Notes under the pieces: generated by a model
Databases searched by the model: none
Seen by the model: only the letters and a program-made list of their open reading frames with translations
Told to the model about the DNA's origin: nothing
DNA from: Piper betle
Taxonomy: Eukaryota; Streptophyta; Magnoliopsida; Piperales; Piperaceae
Length of the DNA: 64,000 nucleotides
Reading direction: 5' to 3'
NCBI GenBank assembly: GCA_033002965.1
Contig: JAURVB010003333.1
Location: 140,361-204,360 of the forward strand
Position numbers and translations under genes: made by a program
Shown: piece by piece, positions 9,805-24,239 of the stretch
How the letters are laid out: the number at the start of each line of letters is the position of its first letter
Numbering within the stretch: the stretch's first letter is position 1

Positions 9805-12270
9805 CTTGCCATTGTCTAGATATGAGAAGTCTTCCCTACAGGTTTTCTTTCCCAGCTTATTATCCTATTTTCATTAGAAAAAGTTTGTATATCAGGAGAC
9901 TAGAATGAAATCATCTTACACTCCCAACAAGTCTACCCAAGCACCAGCAATAAAAAAAAGGATGATCTCAGATCCACAACATAAGAAGATGGATGTGCAA
10001 TAAAAGATGAATAAATGAGTTACAAAGATAGAAGAGAAAAACCTAAACAGTACTTATGTTTCAGATAAATATGCAAGCTTGGAGCTTCTTGCTTTCAAAC
10101 CAGAGCATCCCACTTTCTAGCAGTGGACGGGAAGCACGAGGATGGTGGAGATGGTACGACCAGGAATTATCCCTGGTCGTACGACCTCAAAATTTGGACT
10201 CTAGGCAAGGAGAGGGTGCCGACAAATTAAGGGTCATACATTTCTTTCTAAGTTGAAGGGGACCGTTTCGGTTAGCAGGAGCCTCAGACTCGCACTCCAA
10301 AAAAAACACACAAGATCGAGAGCCCACACACTACAAAATTTGAATAGCGAGGTGCTTGTCAGTTAATATAGACATTTTTTTTATTAAAGAATATATGATT
10401 AAAGGGTGATTGATACTATATTCACAATTCAAGTTTGTCTTATATGTTATTCACGATTCGATGAATTTATGATTAAAGGGTCGATGGATAACCTATTTAT
10501 GATGCAATGACCTTTTTTATAATGACTTTACTACCCTCAATTAGGTAGGTTAGAAAAAAATTTTTTAAAAAGTATTCCATATTGTCAAGCCAACTTAATA
10601 TTTAATGTAATGTCATGAAACATAAGAAATAGCGTCCTTATAACAAATTGATTTATACGAGGCCACATACCTGGAATTTATGAGGATATGCGGCGGAAAA
10701 ATTGTAATTCACACATGTCAATAGAAATACTTGTAATTTGTAAGGAGATGTGGCCGTAAAATTGCACCTTGCACATGTCGAGCTGTCGTCTAAGTTTCTC
10801 TACCGTCGTTTATGTAAACAGTGAGTTTGAGTCGTAGTATAACTTGTAATAACTCAGCCCAAATACATCACGACGAGTCTAAGTATTCTTTTAATAGTAG
10901 TTAACAAATAAAGATTATAAATACATTTTTATTAATATATTGAATCTTACCCTGTATAAGACAAACTTTAAAAAATTTAACGTATTTTTGAAGGTCAAAC
11001 ATTTTGGGAGAAATCATTTTTAATAACTTTCCAATGGCACAAATGCTATTGCAGCTCTCCACACTGTCAGTAACTGTGCATAAATACCTCATCTAGCAAA
11101 TGTAAAATCCTAAAGGCAAAGATTAGAAGAGGATAAATAGGCATGCAATTTGTAATCTTTTATTCAACTTTTATTACAAATATATGGAAACGACTAGCGT
11201 GATGGGATATCATAAAATTTTCCCTAATATAGAAACACACTAGAGATTCAGCCTTCCAATCCATTAATCCAAGTAAAAATCCAATCTTCCCAACACCCAT
11301 ATACTCAAATAACAAAACATGCACAACACTAAAATATAAAACGCAAAATAAAACCCAAAGAAGATATTAAAATATCACGTAAAATAAAAAGATAAATTTA
11401 CCTGAGTTATTTTCTTGACATAGCCATTCTGAAAGTGAAGTTTTCTAGTATTTGGACAATTATAACTTATACACAGCCCTGTGATTGTTGTAATACATGA
11501 GAATGCTTCCCTTCATAATTCCAATTCCTGCTTATGAACCAAGTTCATTGAATCATTATCTAAGTTTATCTAGGATTTCATTTTCAAAAGCAGACAGCTA
11601 CCAATTTAAATTACTCCACTAAATATCGAAAGACCCTAAAACATTAAATTCATGCCTAAAAATATGAAAAACAAAAGGAAGAAAGGAATAACCAACCTTA
11701 CGAGTACATACGATGAAATTGGCAAGTTGCTTTAGGGTAGAATATCAAAATCTCTAATAACAGAGAAACATTAAAACTATCATTTTTATCGTCTTTGCCT
11801 CGCCTTCGTGTCCTTGGCATTGCATCACAGGAACCACTATTAGCTAATATACATGCCTGGTAAAAAATTAGTAGAAAGCATTTGGCACTCAAACATCTGA
11901 ACATGACCAAAAGAAACAGCCAGTCACCCCTACTTAATACAAAACACACTATAAACATACAAATTAATAAAAAATTAATCCAACGTAGATAAAGGACTAC
12001 AACTAACTTGCACCACAAAAAACTGAGTTCATTTACCTTCCTACGAGAACTACCATGTCCGTTCATTTTTTTCAGAGGCGAACCATCACTAAATGTCAAT
12101 ATCTTCGTTGGCGTTCCGTCGTCCAACATTCTTGTTTGATATCTTCTTGACCATTAGCAATGCTAATTGTAGGGTTGAGATTATGACCAACCAACGTTAA
12201 TTATGGGTTTGAGATTATGACGTTGGTGACATTTTTTAATTATTAATGATAACAAATGGTGGATATAGAA
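9805..12270. other. AT-rich intergenic DNA, no supported gene
   Basis: Mostly AT-rich non-coding DNA. The one coding-like stretch is on the minus strand from 12129 down to about 11700. It starts ATG-Leu-Asp-Asp-Gly-Thr-Pro-Thr-Lys, meets a possible GT donor after SSRRK at about 12037, and later has a possible acceptor and a GTAAGG donor at about 11699. I do not recognise it and cannot say whether it is exonic. Confidence 0.4.
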
Positions 12271-12274
12271 AGAA

Positions 12275-13569
12275 GAATGAACTGAAATCAATAGGAAAAA
12301 GAACTCCAAGAGATAACATTAGATCCAAAAACGGTTATATATCTAGTGGTAGATCTTCCGGTCAAAGGACAACCTGCCCAATCACTGTTTGTAAACACAG
12401 AGATTCAAACTAGAGTTTGCAACAATATGATGTCCAAAATCAAGTGTATGCTTAACACAACGAAGAATTCGTTTCATCAAGCTGAACTGAAATTCTGTGG
12501 GAGAGTGCATAAATTGAGAGGCATAGTTCACAGCAAAAGACAGATCAAAACATGTAAAAATAATGTCCTATAATGATCTAACTAATATTTTATATTTTGT
12601 AGGATCACCAAAATGTACATCATCTATTGGTGGTACAATTCAAGTCGCAAGCAGAAATAGTTGAGGCTTGCAGTCTAAACCAACTTTAGCAATCAACTTT
12701 TAACTACATCTCTGTTGTGACAAAAATAAGCATGTTTGCACCTTTTTAATCTCAATTTCCTAAACAATAGTGTGCATCTCCAAGATCCTTTACAACAAAT
12801 TCCACCTTCAAACTATCAATAAACTATGAAACAAGTGAAACTTGGGAACCTCTAACCAGCATATCATCAACATATATCAAAAGTATGAAAATTCCATCAA
12901 AAGACTTGTGTATGAACAATGAAGAATTAACAAGACATGATAAAACTTTTGATAAAATGTAAACACTAAATCAATCAAACCAGGCTCTAGATGTCTGTTT
13001 GAGACCATAAAGAGCTTTGTGCAACAGACAGGATGATGAAGATGAGTTTTGAAGGAAAATCCAGGTGGTTGGCTTACATAAACAGATTCTTGTAACTGGC
13101 CTTGTAAAAACACATTCTTAATATCAAGTTGATGGATCTTCCAAGAGAACACAATAGCTAGGGTTAACACTAATCTCAGAGTTGAGTACGGAAGAAAAAA
13201 TTCACTGAAATCTACTCCTTGTTGAGAAAATCCTTTTCCAACTAATCGAGCTTTCAATCTTTCTGCTGTTCCATCCAAATTGTATTTCACTTTATAAACC
13301 CATTTGGTACCTATAACATGCATATCTTAAGTCCTTGAAACCAAAATCCATGTGGAATTTGCTTCAAGTGTCTGTAGGCTTTTATGCATTGCCCGTAAGC
13401 ATCCTTCATAATGAAGGGCTTCATGGACTGAATTTGGTTCAGATTCAAAAGAGTGCTCAATGTCGAGAGCATATTTTGGCTCGAGCTTAACTATCCCTGA
13501 TTTTGCTCTTGTAATTGTGTGATGTTCCCTGATCTTAATATGACTATTTGTTACAGTAGCAGGAGACAA
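12275..13569 (-). pseudogene. Ty1/copia polyprotein remnant (reverse transcriptase and RNase H region)
   Basis: Minus-strand fragments in the order of a copia pol gene. First is the connector ending LQTLEANSTWILVSRT (13569-13327). Next is the N-terminal reverse transcriptase with WVYKVKYNLDGTAERLKA and QLDIKNVFLQG, which carries the first catalytic Asp. The YVDD box follows at about 12862-12873, then KDLGDAHYCLG, then DLSFAVNYASQFMHSP and a DWAGCP-like block near 12350. Many stops and frameshifts separate them, so it is dead. Gag, protease and integrase are not adjacent, and I could not define LTRs. Confidence 0.85.
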
Positions 13570-15849
13570 ACTCGTAGAGGAAACAATGAAAGCATTATTA
13601 TGATTAGTTAGAATATAATTACCAAAATTTGTTAGGGTCCAGATAGCTTCAGAAATAGCCTATCCAGTGACCCAAATTGTAAAATCCACTTAGGCCCATT
13701 TACAAAGTAAATTTGGCATAAATTATACCGGGCTCAAGCTCTATGTATTAGCTAACTAGGCCTACTGACCCAAGCCTATTTGGAGTCCTTTACCTCATGA
13801 ACTAACCGTTACAAGATTGGTGTGCAGCCCAACAACACTATTCCAGCACCTTAGGGCCTAACTTAATAGGCCTTAATCCCCTTGATTGGCCCATGGGCTA
13901 GCCATGGTGGAGTTTATCTATGAACCTTAGAGTGTAAAGGCCGACCCATCCAAATTTTAGCTCATTTAAATATTATTAGGCCCATCAAAAAAATTGTCTC
14001 GTAAGCCCAATCGATTAAAACCTTAGAATTGATTAAAACCCACTAAGTGAATATAAAACCAAAACCTCAATTAAGTTACTTGATAAGGTTTAACATTTTA
14101 CTTAGGACCTAATTAAAATAATTAAATAATATTAAGTTTTGAATTTGTGTGGAGGCTTTACCTCGTTTTACGTGCCAATGTGACCCGATTCTTATTCGTT
14201 TTATCTTCGTGCTAAGTATCGTGTCTAACATCCCAAAAATCTTCGTCTAATAAAAGACTGAAATGAGATGTTAAACATAATTTAACTACTAACATACAAC
14301 CTAGGAAGATTTCAAAAGAATAATCATAACCTCTCAGCAATCAACAACAATCATAAATGCATATATAAACATAACCACTCAACAATCAACCGTAATCATA
14401 AATACATATATAATCATAACCACTCAACAAATAAAAACAATCATAAACACATATATAAACATAACCACGCAACAATTAAAAGCAATCATAACTACATACA
14501 TAATCATAACCACTCAACAATCAACGACAATCATAAATACATACATAAACATAATCACTCAACAATCATAAATACATACATAAGCATAACCACTCAACAA
14601 TCAACAACAATCATAAATACATACATAATTATAACACAATTAATTTCACTTTCTCATTTTCATAACCTAATTATTTCTATACCCACTTGCATAGGTTGTC
14701 GAAAATCACACATAACACATTTAAAAATGAGGCACATACATTTATACAAAAAAATAAAATACTCATATCATACAAAAAAACTTACATACTTATATAAAAA
14801 AAAACACATCACCCACCAAATTTTTCTCTTTTTTTTATTTGAGAAAGATATGCTTATATAGACATGAAAACAAACATGAAAAATCATCACTCATAAATGC
14901 ATACACTCGAAATATGAGAAGTCATCACTCGTAAATACATACACTCGAGATATGAAAAGTCATAAATCATGAATAACAATTGAAATACGACAAATCATTC
15001 CATAAAACTTATGGAACTTAATCTATAAATAATTACATTTATTTAATAATAGTTCAGACTGATTTCACAGACTAAATACCCAAGTTATTTTTTGCTTTAC
15101 CGCCCAGTTATTTAGATGTATGTCATGATGGTTGTGCTAACATATTTTATCTTTATATTATTATATTTTATTGTGGAGTTATAATTACTTTGGGGCAAGG
15201 TTAACCATTGTCTACAAAATATATAAGCCTCAGAGTCATGAAACATAATAGAGGAACTAAGTTAGGTACACAAAACGTATTTGGTTGTAGATGTTTGAGT
15301 GTTAGAGTAACGTGGGCAGAGGAGCTTACGGTTGACACCAATTGAATACCTACATGAAGTCCGGGTATTAGGGTTTAATGCCCTAATACTTGATGATGCT
15401 GTGTAATTCTCTGATACTTTAATTATTGCTCATGTAGGGTATGTAGAACAAGTAGCCATGACCCTTGTTTAAATACTTGCATCATCTTCATGTAACTAAC
15501 AAGAAGACCTAAGCTTATCACTTGAACTAAGTAGTAAGAATATGATAATCGCAATAACATGTAACCTCAAAACTATAGCGGGGGTGTGCTCTTCTTCTAC
15601 AGTTGGGAGTGATCATTACCTTTTTAAAGTCACTGTTCATAGTCATAGGGGAGGTTCTACCTCTGCTACGACTAGGGGTGTTCATAAGATTCCTGGTGTT
15701 TGTTTAAGCTACCACATAGGGTTGAAATCTACTTCTATAAAGTCTGTACGCGATAGCCTAACGAGTAGCTTCCAAATTATAGTATCATGATTCGATCTGT
15801 ACTTTGGGGCCGAATTTGGGTGTTATTGTTGTTGTCTATTCATGACATA
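13570..15849. other. AT-rich DNA with LTR-like pieces, no gene
   Basis: No gene seen. The stretch at about 13640-14100 is rich in GGCCCA/TGGGCC words of the kind found in plant LTRs. TGTCTAACATCCC at 14222 looks like the end of a minus-strand LTR. The 45-bp minisatellite at 14326 lies inside. Short open frames, including one at 15542-15790, show no recognisable protein. Confidence 0.45.
14326..14632. repeat. 45-bp AT-rich minisatellite, about seven copies
   Basis: The unit CATAACCACTCAACAATCAA is followed by an ACAATCATAAATACATA-like block and repeats roughly every 45 bases. One copy near 14550 is shortened. Copies differ by point changes. Confidence 0.8.
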
Positions 15850-18800
15850 CGATTAAGAAAGAATTATTTTAATGTGAACTTATATAAAACAACCTTTCAC
15901 ATGAATTCTTAATTTTATCATTTAAATTTAAATAAAAATTACTTTAAAATATTTAATCTAAATTAAATCAAAATAGGTAAATAAAAATAAAAAGAAATAT
16001 TAACACTTTAAATTAATAAATAAAAAAAATAAAAAATCAAACAAATAAAAAATTAATAAAGAGGTAACAATTATAATTACTACATTGTTCATTGTTGAAT
16101 TTGGCTTGTGGTTTTGCGGACTAGTGAACATATGATATATGTTTTATAAGTGTATAAATGCTATATTTAGTAATTTAATAATGTACTTCGCAAAAAAAAT
16201 GAATACATAAATGTTCAAATTGTATAAAAGTTTAAGATATTTACCTAGATTGCCTGGAGTTGTCAACTCTTCATTTTCCTATAACAAAATAGAACAGAAA
16301 CATAAAAAATATTTTTTTAATTAAAAAAGATAAAATTAAAGGAGGCATAAATTTATATTTGATTATAGATTATGGTAAATTAATATTTCAAAAAAAAAAC
16401 TAATTTTCTATTACCTGTTTAGTCTTTTTGAAAATACATATTTATTAAAAATATAAATATAAGTTGTGAGTAGATAAGTTCATAAAACGTAATAATTCGT
16501 GTGGTAAATGTAGCATAAACTAAATAATAATTTTACATTGCTTAATATTAAAACTGCATATTTCCCTACTCTCCTATTTGTATAAATATAATTCGAGCTC
16601 TATTTTATTTTTATTGTTTTAATATCTCCCTCTTTATAAAGACGTTGAAAAGAGATCCATAAGTATTATATGGGTGGTTGCCTCTAAAATACCCGGGCAA
16701 AAGTGTACTTCGGTTGTAGGGTAGCTAATGCTAGATAAAATATTTATAAACATTATTAAGTTTTAATTTAATTTCTACTAATTTAAGTTCTAAATAAAAG
16801 AACTATTAAAATTTAACAATTACATGTATTTTAAATTAATTAATAAATATAAATTGTTTAATGTTCAAACCTTATACATCCACACTCTCTTATTTGTGAC
16901 AATATAATTCGACTCGCCCTTTTTTGCTATCATAATGTCTCCTATTTTTATAAAAGCGTTGAGAAGAGATTAATAAGTAATATATTAATAAGATAAATAT
17001 ATTGATTTTGATTTTGATGATTATGGGTGGTGTCAAGTGAAAGAATTTTAAAATGAAAAAAAGATTTAAAATTAAGTATATAAAGAAGTTTTATTTTTTT
17101 GTTTTAAAACCTCTACCAAGTATATATATAATCTAATTATGGAGAGGCTGTCATCTATTCATTACGTCTGTGTATATATATATATATATATATACCATAT
17201 ATGTAAGAATAAATTATTTTAATGTGGACTTATTTAAAACAACCTTTCACATTTTTAAACTTTTGATGTGGACTTATTTTAAGAAAAATAAATATATAAT
17301 ATATGTTTTAATATCTCGATGTACTTTATAAAAATAAACGTAAATGCTAAAAATCGTATAAAATTTTATAATGTAAACATCGATTGCTATAAGTTGCCTG
17401 CCCTTATATAACCCTTTATTTCCTTATTTAATACTTAATTTTAGATTATACTAAATTAATATTTTACACAGAAAATTAATAATTTTATATTATATGTTTA
17501 GTATTTATAAAAATACGTCTTTTGTCATAATAATAAAAAAAAGGGCTTACATCAATAATAATATTAAATATATTAATTTAAGTTCTTACATAAATAGTAG
17601 TATAAAAAATATTAATTTAAGTTGTTTATAGTGGAATTAATAAAACACACTATATATTCAACTTAATCTAATTAATAAATACATATGGCTCCATGTTAAA
17701 ACCGTAAATTTTTGTATACTTTTATTTGTAGAAATATAATTCGATTTTTTTTGTCTTAATATCACGCTCTTTAATAAAGACGTTGATAAGAGATTGGTAA
17801 CAAGTATTATATAGAGAAAGCTATCAAATTGATATAAACTCTTACAACACCGCCTACTTGCCTTTATAAAGCTTAAGTAAAAGCATACTGTAGTTGTGAG
17901 AGTAGCCATTGCTTGACCATAGAACCCATTAAGACTATCAATCATCTCTTTTGCATTCGATTTTTTATATTGACTAGCTTCCAATCTATCATCAGTCTCC
18001 TATTCCCATTCCTTAAAATATATGGGCTTGTCTAATCTTAATTAAATTTAAAAACAATATAACAATAAATGTTTTAGAATTAACCATTATTTCTATAATG
18101 TGGACGCAGCAAGAATGAGCCCGAAAATCCTCATGAAGAATAATATAAATGTATTGACAAATAAAAAATGTTATTTAACAAAGTTTAGTATACATACCCA
18201 ACTTCCTTATATATCCCCGGCTATGTAAAAAGATATTTTTAGTACAACGTAGTTAGTAGCTTTGACAATGCCTTCTAGTTTAGTTTACGTGGTATTAACT
18301 TTGTTCTTTAAAAATAGTGAATAAGCCCATTTATAATTAGTTTAAAGAAAAGCTATAATTAATAAAAGAAAAAGTTTTACTTATATTAATAAGACATTAA
18401 AAGTGAAGGCATGGACGCACCATCATGCGGTGAGTTGTTGGATCCGGTAAGAGTTAGTATCTTATTTTTCTTGTCTTAATCTCTCACTATTTTATAAAGA
18501 CGCTGGTTGTCTTAATCACTCACTCTGAAAAGAGATTGGTAAAAGTATTATACAAATGTAGCTTTTGAATGGATTTAAACCCTTACAACAATGCCAATAT
18601 ATAAATCCTAAAGTATGTTGCAGTTGTGGGAGTAGTTATGTTTGATACTCTACTAATATAAGTTTAAAGTAGAAGAGCTGATACAACGTAACAATTACAA
18701 GTAGTTCAAATTGATTAATAAGATTTCTACACTCTTCTATTGGTAGAAATATAATTTGGGCTTTAACTAATTTTTGTTATCTTAATCTCCCTCTTTTATA

Positions 18801-19083
18801 AAGATATTGATAAGAGTTTGGGTAAGACGTATTATACGGGGTGGCTTTTGAATGGATCCATACCCTGACAATGGCGCTGACTTGCCTCGCATCGTGTGAA
18901 AGTGTACTATAGTTGTGGAAGTAGTTAGCTTATTAATGAATCCCATTCAAGCTACTAGTTATCCCCTTCGTGGTTGATCTTTTAGAAGAAATCCATGCAT
19001 GCTTCTATAGATTCGATTGGGTCTTCTACCTCCACGCGGCATTGCTTCGTCAGGCTTTCACCTATTGCAAAAAATTTCAAATG
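15850..19083. repeat. AT-rich region built from about five diverged copies of one unit
   Basis: A module containing an ATATAATTCG word, a TTTATAAAGACGTTG word, AAGAGATT, a TAAGTATTATA word and then a GTTGTGG-AGTAG word recurs at about 16565-16740, 16880-16985, 17703-17920, 18455-18640 and 18725-18930. A second word, TTATTTTAATGTG-ACTTAT with AACAACCTTTCACAT, appears at 15860 and 17210. The copies are degenerate and no coding frame is shared between them. Their origin is unknown to me. Confidence 0.6.
17173..17194. repeat. (TA)n microsatellite
   Basis: About eleven TA repeats within the reiterated AT-rich region. Confidence 0.9.
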
Positions 19084-22000
19084 TGTAACACCCCATTTTT
19101 CGGCCTGAGAGTTGACTGAAGTACGATGTTATAAATTGTAAAACTATTCGTTGGACTACTCTTGTATAAACTTCATGGAAATGGATCTTAACCCTTGAAA
19201 AGGCTTAAGACGGGCAACTATACAGGGTTTCATCACATATATATGCTGATTTATATTAGTATAGAGAGACTCTTAAACTTAAGGACCTTATATGATTACC
19301 CCTAGCCGCAACAGAGGTAAAACCTCCCTTGCGACTATGAGTGGTGACTTTAAAATTGCTAATTATCACTTTCAACTACTAAAGAAGTGCACCCTCGCTA
19401 CAGTTTTGTGGTTGCATGTTTTGACATGAACATTTTCTTACTACTTAGGTCAAGTGATTCGTTATATTTTTTAATTTCTTACATACGGATGAATGCGAAG
19501 AATTTAAATAATGGTCATTGCAACCTGTTCTACATGCCCGACATGTGTGAGAAAATTATAAAATAATTAAACACAACATTATCGGACACTAGGGCATCAA
19601 ACTAAAACACCCTGACTTCACATGGGTCTTCAAGCTGTGGTTAGAGTACCCCAAAGTGTGTCTGCCCCACAATAATAGTATAATGATATATAAAACACAT
19701 GTGCACAATAATGATCAATTAACTTATCCCAAATCATACAAGTTCATATAACTTCTTAGCTTATTCTATAACATACTACATCAATTACGTAATTAACATA
19801 AATATAACACGAAATACCCCGCCATGAGACTTTCGATCTATCCACCTCGCCGGTCAAAAGACTAATCAACTACTTTATTAAAGAACAACGTTAATAATCA
19901 AGGAATTAATTATTTGCCATGTAGGAATATAGCATTACTGGCAAACGAGTATTTAAACACCTATAAAAAGTTGTAGAAACTTCCAGAATCATATAGGGTG
20001 ATAAGTGAAGGCCGATGCGGCCACATATCATATTATAATTACCTACAAAGTAGCATTTTATATACATATAAACATTCATGTATCATAGACATCCTTATAT
20101 CTTCAATATATCACCCACCATGGTATCCATGTGGCTTTAAACCAATGTGTCATAATTTTCAAAAATGCGTAGCACTCGCAATACCCTACATACAGTGCAC
20201 CACTTAATGGCAAAAGAGGTGCTAGTACAATCTGCATATCTCATACTGCTCACTCTCTTATTCGGAAAATCTGTAAAAATGCGCATACTTATATAATTGG
20301 CTTAGGAAAGAAACTTGTATCATATATTTCTATAGCTTAAATTTGAAAACCAATAAAGGATCTCATCCTTATAGTTTTATTAAACTTACGGTAAAATACA
20401 ACTAAATGGCCCGGTATAGGAGGAATTCGATAAAAATGCCACCGACATCGTCTTATTTTAAAACGTGATTAAATTTGACACTCAAGAGGCAAACATAAGG
20501 GTGGAGCAAGAGAGTCCTGCAGACCTAGATGAGTGGAGGTCTATATCCTAAATCAATGAGCTCAACCCACGTAACTTAATAAGAGATGGAATCCGAATCA
20601 TAATTGGATCACCTTGGCACACAAGATGGGGCAAAGCCACCACACATGCACAACATGCAAAATTTAATTAAATTATTTTTCTTAGTGATGGGTTAAACCT
20701 CATAAGGTAATTTAATTTAATATTTGGGGTTATATGTCTACATAGTGAATGATTTTGTACTTAGGATTTTAACGTCGAACATAACCGGACGAATTCTCGG
20801 ACAAACCAAATGGTATTCGATTAAGGTGAAATTTGAACCCTTAGTTCAAGACACCATAAGGGTCTGTCATAAATATTAACAAGTGATAATTTGTGGATTA
20901 TCATGTTAATTAAGGTTGGATTAATGTATTATGAACAGTACCCCATTACTGTGTAGCAAACTTCAAAATTTCGGCCCATGGGCCTAAGAAGTCCAAATGG
21001 GCTTGAGTCAATTGAAATAATTAGTTGACACTTGGAAGTCTAGGCAATTGATATTTCGGGTCCAATTTCTTTGTAATCAGACCTAGGTGAATTTTTCTAA
21101 TCATGATTGCTGATTTAGCGATTTCTGTAATTTACCCAACTATGGTAGAATTAGAAAATTCTACTAAATTACCTACTTACACAAATGCTCTGAAACTTTA
21201 CAAAGACATTATTAGGACACTTATTAAACTATATAATTTACTTAATAACTTTCCTCAAATGAATATAGTCTCCATAGAGTTTTCAATTGAAATCATTGAA
21301 ACATGATTATGAACCTAGTTCCTTGCACTCCAACAATCTGAGCCAATTAATCCACCAAGATGATTTTTTTCAACTTCAAAATTTACAAATTTTTAGTATA
21401 AAGTTATTGAGTTATTATATAATTTTTATTGTCTTATAATTAACCTAACATCTAGCTCAACATAAAATATAGACAAACACAGCAGAAACATAACAGCTAC
21501 ACACTATGGTTTAACAATTTTCTTCAGGCCTCAATTAAGGTCATTTTAGCTTGGAAAATTTATTAGATAGTTCTAACATCAAGCATAATAGATGAGTATC
21601 AAGTAGATCATGAAATGAAAACACAGCAAGTGCTAGAAAATTGGGTAAAGGGACAATTAGGTCACTAGAGCCTTGAAAGCTGCCACCTTTAGTCCAATTT
21701 TGGACCTTTTCATGCTCATACATGTCAAATTAGTTGATATGCTCAACATATAACTTGTAGATGTATGTAGTGCAAAAACAACGATCTAGATCAGACAAAT
21801 CAGACATATAAAACATGAGTTATAAATTTTATGTCAAACTAGTGCAGATCTAGACATATTGATGATGCAAAAATCATAACTATTAGTTTAGAAACGAAAA
21901 TGACATGAAACCACTTCTTGATGATTTTTAATGGACAGATCTACATGATAAAAATACTATAAAAATACAAAAAACTACATCAATAGACAAACATTAAGAG

Positions 22001-22822
22001 AACTTTCAAACTAGAACAAAAAATGGAAGAAAACATACCACAAACGAGCTAAGGGGAGGTCACTTGGAGTTTTCCCACTCCAAGTCTTTCAACCTTTGAA
22101 GAAAAATGCTTAGGAATACTCCATAAGGCTGAGAAGAAGTGAAAAGAGGGATGAAATGGCTAGGAGGACGTTGGGGGTGAGTAGAGTGGTTGAGTTGGAG
22201 TGAAAAGGTGAGGATGAGGGTGGGGGGGGGAAAAAAGGTGGTTGGCTAGGTGATATCATAGGCATGGGTGCCAAACCTAAAGAGGTGCATTGGGATTTGA
22301 ATTTTAATAAGAAAAAGAGGGAAATAATTTGGTTGTTTATAAAATAAATAAATAAATATAATATGAAAAAAAATTCCCAAAATAAGGCAAGTCACGGGTG
22401 TAAGGGAGCTTTGACAAAGTCTTGGCATCCGTGGTTTGAACTTGAGCATTAACTTCAAACTTTATTTGGGTGTGGGTGCTGGCATGATGCTTTTTGTGCT
22501 CAGTTCTCATTTGCATCATTTTAAGTTTCTCCACCAGAAACAAGCAAAACAAATACAACCACAACACACGAAATTTAACTAGACACGTGGGGACTCGGTC
22601 CTAAAGACTAACTAGACTCGACTCGACAAAACCAAACATAAAAAAGACAAACACATAGCATCCAACGAGGGCAACAAAGCCGAAGGAGCTACGGGTAGGG
22701 CAATTCATACATACCAACATACCATACATAAAATATGTGGCAAAAAGGCTGGGCAAGCAACTCGATCCGGGTCACGACCGAGCGAAAATTAAAACCAATA
22801 GGCAAAAAGCCCAGATTTTACA
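19084..22822 (-). mobile_element. Family B long LTR-like element, copy 1
   Basis: On the plus strand it begins TGTAACACCCCATTTTTCGG and ends GATTTTACA, a TGTAA/TTACA inverted terminal pair. Blocks shared in order with the copies at 45960 and 50766 are: GTTGGACTACT with CTTAACCC-type sequence near the left end, a CGGACGAATT-type block in the middle, and GAGCGAAAATTAAAACCA near the right end. It has no coding capacity. Copy 3 has a TATA box only on the minus strand, so I read the family as minus-strand LTRs of about 2-4.4 kb. No target duplication is visible. Confidence 0.55.
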
Positions 22823-24239
22823 ACCTCCACGACTTAGGAAAATTCAGTCATTGGAATTCACCTAATGGGTTACACACTCTACAGACATAGGCTGTGATCA
22901 AATCATACAACAACTACACACACATGTGGTGCAAGGAGTTGCCGTAATATTCTGCTTTGAATGCATTGCCATGGATGATACTATTATCAAGCCACTCTAC
23001 TTTCATTACTAATGGTACCAAGCATACTACTAGTGAAACATTCCACCAATGAGATGTGCTGCCACTTAATACATCACCATGAGGTTATACTGCTATCAAC
23101 CATATTACTACGGGACATACCTATCAAAGGTGAACCTCACTGATAAAGGCATATATCACGCATGTGTCTACATACGTAACTTGAGTATGTAATTTTACTC
23201 GCCTCCTCCACATGAGGATGAATGTAGTCCTAGGTGTGCTCAAGGAAAGGTGATCTATCAGAACCCACCACGTAAAGCTTAATACATGAGGTGGTCAAAA
23301 GGCCAGGCTGACCTCGTGACGCATACAGTTGTGTAATGGGGCACCCTTCAATTAGGGTGCCATGAATGGCATCGAAAATTGGGCTTTGGCAAGTGTGAAA
23401 TCTATGAGATGTGCTAAGGGGACCTACAAGGTGCCCACCCCGGGTGGCTGTCTAAAAGATATGATCGCTATGTCTCTACTAACAGCCACGCAGTGAGAGG
23501 TGTATAAGATAGGATAAGGTGGTATATATAAATTGTAGGAAGCCCGAGGCAATGTCTATTCTGAGGTATCATTGTTGTGCTTACCGTGAATGTGATCATC
23601 ATCCCTAAAACTACAACGCAGACATCCTAAATGACAGCCCCTAGGGTTCTAGGGCAATCAGTAAATAGTAGACAAGTGTCTCTCGATTGAGTATCAGATA
23701 CACACGTCCTAGTGAATGGGGATCTCCTATCTCAAAGAACTATTGTTTCACTATGGGTCAACGGGAACCCATTGTGCGGTACAAATGTGTCTCAACCTCT
23801 CATCTGTGATTAATAACCAGTTGTCCCATATTGATTTGTAATGCCCGATCTTAACTCAGTTAAGTACTACCACTGTGGTAGACTTGCAAACAGGGCTGCC
23901 AAATGGTCATCTGTAAGCTATAGACAATACAAAGGTCTACATTATGTAACTACATAATACTATACACCCATATCTCTAATACAAGGTGCCACTGATAAAT
24001 CGATACCAATGATCTAGATCTCTGATCTTGATTTGGTCACTCTAATCATCATTCATCAATCTGTCTAGTTACCAAACTCCACACTATCCAACTAATATGT
24101 CACAAGATTAATAATCCTACTTATCCTGCTCAATCATACTCAAGTCGTCAATATGACACTATCCTTACCTCTACTTAATTGTTGGTTGTCTAGCCAAAAA
24201 ACTTGAAATAGAGAATAAAGAGGAGCCTGGTTGTTTACC
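22823..24239. other. Repeat-like DNA with no gene
   Basis: I see no coding frame and no clear terminal structure. Composition is moderate and the sequence resembles LTR or retrotransposon non-coding DNA, but I could not match it to another part of the window. Confidence 0.35.

Noticed and set aside
10327..10340. CACTACAAAA as a CACTA (En/Spm) transposon end
   Set aside because: No matching TTTTGTAGTG end at a sensible distance and no 3-bp target duplication; a ten-base match alone is weak.
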